From assembly GCF_050859025.1 (NCBI RefSeq), contig NZ_CP138200.1:6014001-6078000 (forward strand): a stretch of 64,000 nucleotides of DNA, in the 5' to 3' direction. Each line of letters begins with the position of its first letter. The stretch's first letter is position 1. A model generated the notes under the pieces. That model did not search any database, was not told the origin of the DNA, and worked only from the letters and a program-made list of their open reading frames with translations. Source of the DNA: Wukongibacter sp050859025. Lineage in GTDB: Bacteria > Bacillota > Clostridia > Peptostreptococcales > Caminicellaceae. Positions 33,031 through 41,421 of the stretch are shown here, one piece after another. A program made the translations under genes and the position numbers.

Positions 33031-33054
33031 GAACGGCAGGTTAACCTGCCGTTC
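33031..33054 (+). terminator. Perfect palindromic terminator
   Basis: A 24-base perfect palindrome begins GAACGGCAGGTT; it is followed by CTTTAAAAAATTT. It lies about 90 bases after the DUF3787-type gene. Confidence 0.8.
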
Positions 33055-33074
33055 TTTAAAAAATTTAATCAAAG

Positions 33075-33102
33075 CTCAGGGATTTCATACCCCTGAGTTT
33101 TT
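33075..33102. terminator. Hairpin terminator between convergent genes
   Basis: The stem CTCAGGG/CCCTGAG is followed by TTTTT on the plus strand, and lies just beyond the nifJ stop codon on the minus strand. Confidence 0.75.
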
Positions 33103-33104
33103 AT

Positions 33105-36100
33105 TTAGCTGTATTTCATCTCTGACAGTCTTCTATAGGTCTCATATCTATCTTTTGCATCTTCTTCAGCCTTTAAATACAGCTCTTGAGCTATATCTGG
33201 GAATGTATTCTGAATCTGTGCAAATCTAACTTCTCCTAGTATATAATCCCTAAAGGATGTCTTAGGCTCCTTGGAGTCTAGTACAAATGGATTCTTGCCC
33301 TGCTGTTTTAATAGAGGATTGTATCTATAAAGATGCCAATATCCCGCTTCAACTGCTTTTTTCTCTTGTTCAACGGAGGTTCCCATGCCACTCTTTATCC
33401 CGTGACTTATACATGGTGCATAAGCAATAATAAGGGATGGTCCTCTATACTTTTCTGCCTCTACAAAGGCCTTTATTGTATGGTTCATGTTGGCACCCAT
33501 TGCAACCTGAGCAACATAGACATAACCATAGCTCATTGCCATCATACCTAGATCCTTTTTACGTATCCTTTTCCCTGAAGCTGCAAATTTTGCTGCAGCT
33601 GCTGTAGGCGTTGCCTTTGATGATTGTCCTCCTGTATTAGAATAAACCTCTGTGTCCATTACTAATATGTTTACATCTTCTCCAGAAGCCAATACATGGT
33701 CAAGTCCACCATAACCTATATCATATGCCCAGCCATCTCCGCCAACTATCCATTGAGTCTGCTTAACTAGATAATCCTTTTTCTTTAAAATTTCATCAAT
33801 AATTTTATTACCTCTATACTCTGGATTATCTATTATAGATATAAGGTTTTTACTAGCAGCCTTTGATGCCTCTCCATCATACATTACTTCTAACCACTGA
33901 CTAAATGCATCCTTACATTCGTTAGGAAGCTCTGCTCCTAATCCTTCCTGCATCAAATCCCTTAGTCTCTCTCTTATTTGTCTCGCCGCCAAATGCATTC
34001 CATATCCATACTCGGCATTATCTTCAAATAAAGAGTTAGCCCATGCAGGACCATGTCCACATGCATTAGTCGTAAATGGTATCGATGGCGCACTTCCTCC
34101 CCATATAGAAGAACACCCTGTTGCATTTGCAATCACCATTCTATCTCCATATAACTGAGTTGCAAGCTTCACATAAGCCGTTTCTCCACAACCTGCACAT
34201 GCACCTGAGAATTCAAGTAGAGGCTGAGCAAATTGACTTCCTTTCACGGTAGTTTTATTCATCAGATCATCTCTATATGGTAAATTTTCTGATGCATATT
34301 CCCAATTTCCAAGCTGTCTTGGTGTTTCTTCCTCTGCGTTTACCATTACTAAGGCCTTCTGAGGTGCCGGACATATATCTGCACAATTACCACACCCAGT
34401 ACAGTCGAGAGGGCTTACTTGCATACGATACTCAAATCCTTCAAAACCTTTACCTATTGCCTTCTTAGTTTCAAAGGTATCAGGAGCATTCTTCTTTTCT
34501 TCTTCATTTAATAGGAATGGCCTAAGCACTGCATGTGGGCAAACATATGAACACTGATTACATTGAATACATTTATCGGTTTGCCACTGTGGTACCATAA
34601 CAGCTATACCACGTTTTTCAAACGCAGTCGTACCAAGAGGGAATGTTCCATCCTCTATTCCCTTAAATGCACTTACGGGAAGATCATCACCCTCCTGTCT
34701 AGCCATAGGTCTTAAAATATTTTTAATAAACTTCGGCTCTTCTTTTATATCCATTCCTTCATCTTGGGCATTTATCCATTCTTTAGGTACATTTACCTTA
34801 ACAAATCCATCTATGCCTCTATCTACTGCGGCATTGTTCATTTCAACAATTTTTTGTCCCTTCTTACCATATGTAGCCTCAATGGATTCCTTAAGATACT
34901 TTGTAGCATCTTCTATTGGAATCACTCCTGTAAGCTTGAAGAATGCAGATTGCATAATCATATTTATTCTACCGCCAAGCCCTATATCCTGAGCAATTCC
35001 AACGGCATCAATTATATAAAAGTTTATATCGTTTTCAGCTAAATATCTTTTAATTGAAGCAGGTAATTTTTCGTCTAACTCATCCTTACTCCAGGGACAA
35101 TTAAGCACAAAGATTCCATTCTTCTTTAATCCCTTAAGTAAATCATAGTGATATACATAGGATTTATTGTGACATGCTACGTAATCAGCTTTATTCACTA
35201 AATATGATGATTTTATAGGCTTTTTACCAAATCTAAGATGTGAAACGGTAGTTCCACCAGATTTTTTACTATCGTAGGAAAAATATCCTTGAGCATATTG
35301 GTCCGTTTTATCTCCAATAATCTTTATTGCTATTTTATTTGCTCCTACTGTACCATCGGAGCCAAGACCCCATAGCTTACAGCTAATTGTTCCCTCTGGT
35401 ATAGCTTCTACTTCCTCCTGAGGCACTAAGGAGGTATTTGTGATATCATCTATAATACCGATTGTAAAACCATCTTTAGGATTCACACCCTTTAGATTAT
35501 TAAATACAGCAACAATTTGCGATGGTGTTGTATCCTTAGAACCTAATCCGTATCTACCGCCAACGATAATCGGCATTTCATCTCTATCATAGAATAGACT
35601 CCTCACATCTTCATAAAGTGGTTCTCCTAAAGCTCCTGGTTCCTTTGTTCTATCTAATACAGCAATTTTTTTAACTGTTTTTGGTAAAGCTTTAAAGAAA
35701 TATTTACATGAGAAAGGTCTGTATAAATGAACCTTTATTACTCCCACCTTTTCACCTTTACCCATTAAATAATTTACTGTTTCTTCTATAGTGTCACATA
35801 CGGAACCCATAGCTATGATTACTCTATCTGCATCCTCAGCTCCATAGTAATTAAATGGATGATATTCTCTGCTTGTAATCTTAGATATTTCACCCATGTA
35901 TTCTTCCACTATGTCGGGAACCTTTTCATAGAATGAGTTTATTGATTCTCTTCCTTGGAAATAAATATCTGGGTTTTGAGCTGTTCCCCTTAGCACTGGA
36001 CGCATCGGATTTAGTGATTTATCTCTGAACTCCTCCACAGCCTTGTAGTCCAATAGCTTTCTAAATTCTTCATAATCAATTACTTCGACCTTTTGTACTT

Positions 36101-36635
36101 CGTGGGAATTCCTAAATCCATCAAAGAAATGAAGAAATGGTATCTTTGATCTTATGGATGACAGATGTGCAATACCGCCTAGATCCATCACCTCTTGTAC
36201 GCTCCCAGATGCAAGTAATGCAAAGCCAGTCTGTCTAGTGGCCATTACATCCTGATGATCTCCGAATATTGATAGTGCATGGGCTGCTATAGCACGGGCA
36301 CTTACATGGAATACCCCTGGAAGCAGTTCTCCAGCCATTTTGTACATATTAGGTATCATCAGCAATAACCCCTGAGAAGCTGTATAGGTTGTAGTAAGTG
36401 CTCCTCCTTGCAGTGAACCATGCATGGCTCCTGAAGCTCCAGCTTCAGATTGCAGCTCTGCTACCTTAACCTGTTGTCCAAAAAGATTTTTCTTCCCCTT
36501 TGCTGACCATAGATCTACTAATTCAGCCATTGGAGAAGACGGCGTAATTGGATAAATTGCTGCTACTTCGGTAAATGCATATGAAACATATGCAGCTGCT
36601 TCGTTACCATCCATAGTCTTCATTTTTTTTACCAT
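33105..36635 (-). CDS. nifJ: Pyruvate:ferredoxin (flavodoxin) oxidoreductase, single chain
   Basis: 1176 residues, the full length of homodimeric PFOR. The order is: N-terminal pyruvate-binding domain (YPITPSSPMAELVD, TASQGLLLMIPNMYK); CoA-type domain; two [4Fe-4S] motifs, CIQCNQCSYVCPH near residue 692 and CTGCGNCADICPAPQ near 745; a TPP domain with CAGCGE, ATGCSSIWGGSAPS, GGDGWAYDIGYGG and DTEVYSNTGGQSSKATP. It converts pyruvate and CoA to acetyl-CoA and CO2 with ferredoxin reduction. The start ATG follows GAGGGAG. It would supply electrons to the hnd hydrogenase. Confidence 0.98.
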   Translation of the reverse strand: MVKKMKTMDGNEAAAYVSYAFTEVAAIYPITPSSPMAELVDLWSAKGKKNLFGQQVKVAELQSEAGASGAMHGSLQGGALTTTYTASQGLLLMIPNMYKMAGELLPGVFHVSARAIAAHALSIFGDHQDVMATRQTGFALLASGSVQEVMDLGGIAHLSSIRSKIPFLHFFDGFRNSHEVQKVEVIDYEEFRKLLDYKAVEEFRDKSLNPMRPVLRGTAQNPDIYFQGRESINSFYEKVPDIVEEYMGEISKITSREYHPFNYYGAEDADRVIIAMGSVCDTIEETVNYLMGKGEKVGVIKVHLYRPFSCKYFFKALPKTVKKIAVLDRTKEPGALGEPLYEDVRSLFYDRDEMPIIVGGRYGLGSKDTTPSQIVAVFNNLKGVNPKDGFTIGIIDDITNTSLVPQEEVEAIPEGTISCKLWGLGSDGTVGANKIAIKIIGDKTDQYAQGYFSYDSKKSGGTTVSHLRFGKKPIKSSYLVNKADYVACHNKSYVYHYDLLKGLKKNGIFVLNCPWSKDELDEKLPASIKRYLAENDINFYIIDAVGIAQDIGLGGRINMIMQSAFFKLTGVIPIEDATKYLKESIEATYGKKGQKIVEMNNAAVDRGIDGFVKVNVPKEWINAQDEGMDIKEEPKFIKNILRPMARQEGDDLPVSAFKGIEDGTFPLGTTAFEKRGIAVMVPQWQTDKCIQCNQCSYVCPHAVLRPFLLNEEEKKNAPDTFETKKAIGKGFEGFEYRMQVSPLDCTGCGNCADICPAPQKALVMVNAEEETPRQLGNWEYASENLPYRDDLMNKTTVKGSQFAQPLLEFSGACAGCGETAYVKLATQLYGDRMVIANATGCSSIWGGSAPSIPFTTNACGHGPAWANSLFEDNAEYGYGMHLAARQIRERLRDLMQEGLGAELPNECKDAFSQWLEVMYDGEASKAASKNLISIIDNPEYRGNKIIDEILKKKDYLVKQTQWIVGGDGWAYDIGYGGLDHVLASGEDVNILVMDTEVYSNTGGQSSKATPTAAAAKFAASGKRIRKKDLGMMAMSYGYVYVAQVAMGANMNHTIKAFVEAEKYRGPSLIIAYAPCISHGIKSGMGTSVEQEKKAVEAGYWHLYRYNPLLKQQGKNPFVLDSKEPKTSFRDYILGEVRFAQIQNTFPDIAQELYLKAEEDAKDRYETYRRLSEMKYS

Positions 36636-36661
36636 ATATCTCCCTCCATATTAACTCAAGT

Positions 36662-36768
36662 ATAGCCATGCTACCTTAAAGTCCAAAATAAATTTTACTG
36701 AAATAATGTATACCTCTACATTTCTTCAATGAAATTTGTTAATCTTTAAAGTGGCATCACTTTATTCA
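36662..36768. repeat. Family-C repeat, copy 3
   Basis: GCTACCTTAAAGTCCAAAAT on the left and CTTTAAAGTGGC on the right; inner AAATTTTACTGAAATAATG faces CATTTCTTCAATGAAATTT. Directly upstream of nifJ. Confidence 0.72.
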
Positions 36769-36823
36769 TACAATTTTTAGTATTTTACATTTTCCATATA
36801 TAATTCATAAATTTTCTGCAAAC

Positions 36824-36926
36824 TATAGAAATCACAATAAATCTTTTATATTTTGATTAGTCAAATGTCCCTAAGGCCTTATCTATTTAACAAATCAAAA
36901 TATAGATTTATAAATGCATTCTATAT
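36824..36926. repeat. Family-B repeat, copy 3
   Basis: TATAGAAATCACAATAAATC and TTTTATATTTTGATTAG on one side; AATCAAAATATAGATTTATA and ATGCATTCTATA on the other. Confidence 0.82.
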
Positions 36927-36933
36927 ATCTGAA

Positions 36934-37365
36934 TTAAATAATACTACCTATTCTTTCTAGACCATAATGCACTTTTTCAAACAAAAGTCCTGCAATGAAC
37001 CATACTGGGGCATAATCCAGTCTTATTAATCCATTAACGGAAAAAATGCTGGCACTATAATCCCAAGGACATACACCTAGAACCTTTCTTAATATCCATC
37101 CCGTAAAATATTCTGCTATAAAAATTAATAAAGTATACAACCCTCCTCTTAAGATGATATTTAAACCGCCTATTCTTGCGTGGACAGGTTCAAGAAAGAC
37201 CGCTAATCCATATATAAAAAACATCCATATATATGTTTGTCCAGTCAACTTGACATCGCCCTTAAAAAGTGAGCTAATTCCAGTCCAAAATATTTCCATA
37301 CACCAACCAAAAAGCCCGTAAATTATAAATCTTCCTATCATATGTTTATTTTTACCTTGATTCAC
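36934..37365 (-). CDS. Putative membrane protein of the PF06541 (ABC-transporter type IV-like) family
   Basis: 143 residues with about four helices. GRFIIYGLFGWCMEIFWTGI at the N-terminus, FIYGLAVFLEPVHARIG and CPWDYSASIFSVNGLIRLDY near the C-terminus are the family hallmarks. Despite the family name no ATPase is nearby and the role is unknown. The start codon lies at 37365; a family-B repeat follows its stop codon. Confidence 0.75.
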   Translation of the reverse strand: MNQGKNKHMIGRFIIYGLFGWCMEIFWTGISSLFKGDVKLTGQTYIWMFFIYGLAVFLEPVHARIGGLNIILRGGLYTLLIFIAEYFTGWILRKVLGVCPWDYSASIFSVNGLIRLDYAPVWFIAGLLFEKVHYGLERIGSII

Positions 37366-37438
37366 TAAATTATCCTAGATTATTCATGGAAATTTTGAAA
37401 ATGTACAAGTATTTTTAACCGTTCTCATTGTTCATCTA

Positions 37439-37471
37439 TATAGAGATTCAAGTAGAGACTTTAATTTATAC
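37439..37471. repeat. Family-R half copy 10
   Basis: Only the left arm remains: TATAGAGATTCAAGTAGAGA and CTTTAATTTATA. It lies 24 bases before the A-tract of the terminator split by the insertion sequence. Confidence 0.6.
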
Positions 37472-37584
37472 TATTTGACCCTATATTTAAGAGTAAAAAA
37501 AAAGCTACCCACAATGGTATGATACTTCCAAAGTAGACAGTTTAATTAATTAAAATTAGATTGTTTACTTGGAGGTATTTTTTT

Positions 37585-38289
37585 ATGGGTAGAAGCTCAA
37601 AATTAAGTAAAGAGTTAAAAGTACAAGCATGCGAAGAGTATGATTTAGGAAAAGGAAGCTTTCACACTATAGGAATAAATTTTGGTGTTAGTTCATCTGC
37701 AATTAAAGAATGGTATTATGCATATAAAATACATGGTGAGTCTGCATTTAATATAAGTAACAGAAATGATTCATATACTAAAGAATTCAAATTATTACTT
37801 ATTAACGAGTATCTTTCAGGTGAAGAAAGTTTGAGGTCTTTAGGTGCAAAGCACAATATTAGTATAAGAACTATTACAAAGTGGGTTAATAACTATTATA
37901 ATGGTATAAAGCCAAAAGATTATGATCCTAAGGGAGAAGTCTATACCATGAAATCAAGAAAAACTACATTTGAAGAACGATTAGAAATTGTAAAATGGGT
38001 TTTAAATAATAGCATGAATTATAAAGAAGCAGCAGATAAAAACAGTGTAAAATATGCACTCGTTTATCAGTGGGTTAAAAAGTATCTTAAAGATGGTGAA
38101 GAAGGCTTAAAATATAAAAAACGTGGACGCAAAGAAAAAGCAGTAATTGACGATAGTGCTTTATCTGAAGTTGAAAAACTCAAGTTAGAGTTAGAAAGAG
38201 AAAAAGCCTTGAGGGAAAGAGCAGAATTTAGACTTGAATTGTTTAAAAAAAAAGAAGAATTGGCCCAGAAAAGACGCTCACAAAAGTAA
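37585..38289 (+). CDS. IS3-family transposase OrfA (helix-turn-helix subunit)
   Basis: 234 residues from ATG 37585, which follows TTGGAGG; the longer frame to 37561 has no site. It contains tandem helix-turn-helix domains (FHTIGINFGVSSSAIKEWYY, SLRSLGAKHNISIRTITKWV, YKEAADKNSVKYALVYQWVK) and a C-terminal leucine-zipper-like coiled coil (SEVEKLKLELEREKALRERA). A run of nine A followed by G at 38245-38254 contains the A-AAA-AAG slippery heptamer for -1 frameshifting into OrfB. Confidence 0.92.
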   Translation: MGRSSKLSKELKVQACEEYDLGKGSFHTIGINFGVSSSAIKEWYYAYKIHGESAFNISNRNDSYTKEFKLLLINEYLSGEESLRSLGAKHNISIRTITKWVNNYYNGIKPKDYDPKGEVYTMKSRKTTFEERLEIVKWVLNNSMNYKEAADKNSVKYALVYQWVKKYLKDGEEGLKYKKRGRKEKAVIDDSALSEVEKLKLELEREKALRERAEFRLELFKKKEELAQKRRSQK

Positions 38290-39164
38290 GACTTCAAGAT
38301 ACCTATGATACCATTGATTATTATAGACTTCAAGGATATTCAGTAGTAGAGCTTTGTAATGAATTTGATGTTTCGAGGAGTGGCTACTATAAAAATAAAA
38401 ATCGTGTAAAACCGAATAAGGAAAAACAGGATGAAGTATTATGCTCATTAATAAATGACTATAACACCACTTATGATGGCATTCTTGGGTATAGACGGAT
38501 GACAATGTTTATTAATAAATTTAATCAGACATCTTATTCTGAAGGATATATACATAGACTAATGAGATTTACTGGTATAAAAGCAAGAATTAGAAGAAAA
38601 AAGGTAAATAGAAAAAGAACGAAACCAGACTACATTCAAGAAAATATTCTTGCTAGAGACTTTAAATCGACTAAGCCAAATCAGAAATGGCTTACAGATG
38701 TAACAGAGTTTTCAATCCCTAAAGATAAACGAAAGTTGTATCTTAGCCCCATTTTAGACTTATATGATAATTCTATCGTTGAGTATGAATTATCTTTTTC
38801 AAACAATAATAGATTAGTTTTCAAGATGTTTGATAGAGCTATAAAGAAACATCCTGGAGCAAAACCGATATTTCATAGTGATAGAGGATTTCAATATACA
38901 AACCGACCTTTCAAAACTAAAATAGAAAAAGCTAACATGACTCAAAGTATGTCTAGAGTAGGCAAATGCATTGATAATGGTCCAATGGAAGGTTTCTTTG
39001 GAATTTTAAAGTCAGAAATGTTTTATGATAAAAAATTTAAATCAATGGATGAGTTGATACAAAAGATTCATGACTATATAAAATTTTATAATGAAAAAAG
39101 ATTACAAAAACGACTAGAGTGCTTAGCTCCGATTGAATATCGAAACCAAGCACTCGTGTCCTAA
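38247..39164 (+). CDS. IS3-family transposase OrfB (DDE integrase), expressed by -1 frameshift
   Basis: Reading in the -1 frame from the A-run at 38245 gives an uninterrupted chain through VRLQDTYDTIDYYRLQGYSV, then HTH_21-like YDGILGYRRM and the integrase core. The DDE residues are in WLTDVTEF, FHSDRGFQY and NGPMEGFFGILKSE. The C-terminus, FYNEKRLQKRLECLAPIEYR, is typical of IS3 OrfB. There is an internal ATG at 38499, but the domain begins earlier, so the OrfAB fusion is the expected transposase. Confidence 0.9.
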   Translation, partial: KKRRIGPEKTLTKVRLQDTYDTIDYYRLQGYSVVELCNEFDVSRSGYYKNKNRVKPNKEKQDEVLCSLINDYNTTYDGILGYRRMTMFINKFNQTSYSEGYIHRLMRFTGIKARIRRKKVNRKRTKPDYIQENILARDFKSTKPNQKWLTDVTEFSIPKDKRKLYLSPILDLYDNSIVEYELSFSNNNRLVFKMFDRAIKKHPGAKPIFHSDRGFQYTNRPFKTKIEKANMTQSMSRVGKCIDNGPMEGFFGILKSEMFYDKKFKSMDELIQKIHDYIKFYNEKRLQKRLECLAPIEYRNQALVS

Positions 39165-39227
39165 ATTTTAATTAATTGATTGTCCACTTGACAAAACCCA
39201 GTTCACAATGGGTAGCGATTTTTCTAT

Positions 39228-39950
39228 TTAATCTCTATTTAAGTTTTCATTAATAACATTTCTTACTGTCTCAGTCAAAGCATTGGAATCCTTAGCTATA
39301 TCCTCGTCCATATAGATAGGCTTAGAAATTATCAACTCTACATTGGCAGGTCTAATAGCTAGCTTGCCACTAGGCATTATCTCATTTGCTCCCTTTATAG
39401 TTACTGGAACTATTGGAGCTCCTGATTTAGTTGCCAGTTTCAAGCTTCCTGGTTTAAATTCCATTAATTTACCATCCTTACTCCTAGTACCCTCTGGGAA
39501 TATTACAAGAGAATATCCTTCCTTTAAAAGCTTTATACCTGCCTTTATGGCCCTTAAGGACTCTCTAGCATTACCCCTGTCAATAAAGATACAATTAAGA
39601 AACTCCATCCAAGTACTAAGTAAAGGGAATTTACTAAGCTCAGCCTTTGCAACAAATGCCTTAGGTCTGTCAATAAACCCAAGTAAGATAGGAATATCTA
39701 AATTGCTTTGATGATTACTTACAAAAAGTACAGATTTATCCTTTGGTATATTCTCTTCTCCTACAACCTTTACCTTAGATCCACTTTGTTTTACTAGATC
39801 CCTTCCCCAGCTTCTAGCTGTACTATATACTAGTTTATCTTTTTCCTCTATCCTATTTTGACTATGAAGTGATTTAACCTTTATTAGTCTAGGAGTGAGG
39901 AACAATATTCGAAAAATAAAGTATATAATCCATATTACTGTTCTAAACAT
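39228..39950 (-). CDS. plsC: 1-acyl-sn-glycerol-3-phosphate acyltransferase
   Basis: 240 residues from ATG 39950, chosen because AAGAGGTG lies just upstream; the longer frame to 39995 has none. One N-terminal membrane helix (VIWIIYFIFRILFLTP) is followed by acyltransferase motifs SNHQSNLDIPILLG (NHxxxxD) and FPEGTRSKDG, then IVPVTIKGANEIMP. It acylates lysophosphatidic acid in membrane phospholipid synthesis. Its terminator is split by the insertion sequence. Confidence 0.94.
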   Translation of the reverse strand: MFRTVIWIIYFIFRILFLTPRLIKVKSLHSQNRIEEKDKLVYSTARSWGRDLVKQSGSKVKVVGEENIPKDKSVLFVSNHQSNLDIPILLGFIDRPKAFVAKAELSKFPLLSTWMEFLNCIFIDRGNARESLRAIKAGIKLLKEGYSLVIFPEGTRSKDGKLMEFKPGSLKLATKSGAPIVPVTIKGANEIMPSGKLAIRPANVELIISKPIYMDEDIAKDSNALTETVRNVINENLNRD

Positions 39951-40024
39951 AGTACACCTCTTCTTAACTATTTTAGTAAATATTTTTCTGCTCAAATTTT
40001 ATTTCATTCTAATGTTGGTAACCT

Positions 40025-40130
40025 GTATAGGGTTTATATAGTAAAACTTAATTTATACATGTACAAATACTCAATGTTTCTAAGAGTTTTGGACATGTAT
40101 AAATTAAAGTCTTTACTTAAATCCCTGTAT
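40025..40130. repeat. Family-R repeat, copy 11
   Basis: Complete: TATAGGGTTTATATAGTAAA to TAAATCCCTGTA, nearly identical to copies 4 and 7. It lies upstream of plsC and is joined to copy 12. Confidence 0.87.
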
Positions 40131-40234
40131 AGAGAGTTCCAAGTAAATCTTAATTTATACATATCAAAATATCCGATGTTTCTAGAGAGTTTTGATCTGC
40201 ATAAATTAAAGTTTTGACTGGAATCTCTCTATAT
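40128..40234. repeat. Family-R repeat, copy 12, tandem to copy 11
   Basis: Complete: TATAGAGAGTTCCAAGTAAA to GACTGGAATCTCTCTATA. Inner arms ATTTATACATATCAAAATA and TTTTGATCTGCATAAATT. Confidence 0.87.
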
Positions 40235-40299
40235 ATAATTCTATATATCTATTATCTTTCCCTCCTTGTCTAGAGGCAATTTTTCACTTAAAATTTAAA

Positions 40300-40320
40300 A
40301 GAACGGCATATAACCGTTCT
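40300..40320 (-). terminator. Hairpin terminator
   Basis: The stem AGAACGG/CCGTTCT with loop CATATAA is downstream of the minus-strand XRE gene; on that strand it is followed by TTTTAAATTTT. Confidence 0.7.
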
Positions 40321-40338
40321 TATTATCGTCTTTATTAT

Positions 40339-40569
40339 TTACAAACCCTCAACACTTAAAACCAAATCATCTAATTTACAACATAATACATTAGCAAGAA
40401 CTTCGATTTTTTCAAAGCTTGGATTTTTTTTATCTCCTCTTTCTAATTCTTCTAGATATGATTTTGAAATAGAAGTACCGTATTTAACGTTCTTTGTAAG
40501 AATCTCCACATCCCGAGCAGTGTACCCTAAGCGTTTTCTAATTTCTCTGATTTTCTTACCATTTAACAT
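40339..40569 (-). CDS. XRE-family regulator, minimal
   Basis: 76 residues from ATG 40569, which follows TGAGGGGG; the longer frame begins with TTG. One HTH_XRE domain: LNGKKIREIRKRLGYTARDV, SKSYLEELERG and PSFEKIEVLANVLCCKLDDL. No partner domain. Targets unknown. Confidence 0.85.
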   Translation of the reverse strand: MLNGKKIREIRKRLGYTARDVEILTKNVKYGTSISKSYLEELERGDKKNPSFEKIEVLANVLCCKLDDLVLSVEGL

Positions 40570-40662
40570 AAAATACCCCCTCAAGTTGAGATTGATGTTA
40601 CTTTTATTATATGACTTTTTTATTATGAATAGATTAAATTTAGATTTTTTTAATGAAAATGT

Positions 40663-40797
40663 AAAAAAATTTAAAGACTTTTTAAAGATCTTAGATGTAA
40701 ATTTTTTTGAAACACCTTACGAAAATTATATCTATATACATTTCTCATTAGTTTATAATTTTCTATGTGTTATAAAAAAATTTAAAGACTTTTTAAA
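40663..40797. repeat. Pair of 24-bp identical direct repeats
   Basis: AAAAAAATTTAAAGACTTTT plus TAAA occurs at 40663-40686 and again at 40774-40797. The region 40585-40830 is extremely AT-rich and contains no credible gene. Confidence 0.6.
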
Positions 40798-40808
40798 AAC
40801 TTTAAAAG

Positions 40809-40846
40809 CTGTTGATAAACTCTTAATTTTAAAAACTTATCAACAG
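40809..40846. terminator. Hairpin terminator
   Basis: CTGTTGATAA at 40809 pairs with TTATCAACAG at 40837, followed by TTTTTCTTCTTTT. It overlaps the stop codon of the minus-strand gene 40840-41196. Confidence 0.65.
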
Positions 40847-41196
40847 TTTTTCTTCTTTTCTATCCTCATTTCCACAAAATATTCTTTATCACTTATATCA
40901 ATACTATAATCACTATAGTCTATTTCAAAGTTTACAACTGAAGAATGTAAATCAATGCTCCCTAGCATATGAACAGTTAAAATATTGTTGTGGGGTTGTG
41001 TACTTAATCTAAATACCAAATTTCTCACTATAGAAAATTGCATCCTAGAGTTTAAACAATCTATAGTATCATCAAAGTACAGATTTAATGTTCTATTGCC
41101 TATAGGAATAAATAAGTCGATATCACTTCCATCATCTCTTAGCATTCTAATTTCAAAATCACTATCTAAATAAAGATTATTTTTATTATATATCAT
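40840..41196 (-). CDS. Hypothetical protein
   Basis: 118 residues from ATG 41196, which follows GGCAGGTG; the longer frame to 41292 has no site. The sequence is beta-rich and acidic (SDFEIRMLRDDGSDIDLFIP, VVNFEIDYSDYSIDISDKEY) with no signal peptide or membrane segment. No family recognised. The 41197-41421 gap upstream, shared with the divergent deacetylase-like gene, shows no recognisable sites. Confidence 0.6.
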   Translation of the reverse strand: MIYNKNNLYLDSDFEIRMLRDDGSDIDLFIPIGNRTLNLYFDDTIDCLNSRMQFSIVRNLVFRLSTQPHNNILTVHMLGSIDLHSSVVNFEIDYSDYSIDISDKEYFVEMRIEKKKNC

Positions 41197-41421
41197 ATTA
41201 AGCACCTGCCCTTTACCTTTCACATGGAGTCTATAGGAAACTCTTATATAAATCAAAAATTTTATTCCATTTGTATTTATCTTATAATACACAAATTATC
41301 ATATTTTCTCAATACTTTGTACTTAACAGTCATAATATTTTCAAAATAAAATACTTATATATTAGGACTTAAGGCCAAATGTCTTCTTTTTATAAAAATA
41401 ATTGTAAAGGAAGTGTTTTAC

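Larger units (their letters stand above)
37515..39205 (+). mobile_element. Complete IS3-family insertion sequence (IS150-like)
   Basis: 1691 bp with TG start and CA end. Terminal inverted repeats: TGGTATGATACTTCCAAAGT at the left; right end, read inward, TGAACTGGGTTTTGTCAAGT. Beyond them GTAGACAGTTTAATTAATT and GTGGACAATCAATTAATT are also alike. A 3-bp target duplication, CAA, flanks both ends (37512-37514 and 39206-39208). It carries orfA and orfB joined by a -1 frameshift site. All parts look intact, so it may be active. Confidence 0.93.
37504..39216 (-). terminator. plsC terminator interrupted by an insertion sequence
   Basis: The arms GCTACCCA (37504-37511) and TGGGTAGC (39209-39216) with loop CAA would form a perfect hairpin if the 1.7-kb element were removed. 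On the minus strand it would be followed by nine T. The element sits exactly in the loop and duplicated CAA. Confidence 0.8.

Noticed and set aside
40520..40909. 129-codon plus-strand frame near 40.5 kb
   Set aside because: It overlaps the XRE gene, spans the direct repeats and terminator, and is almost only Phe, Leu, Lys and Ile as expected from AT-rich DNA.
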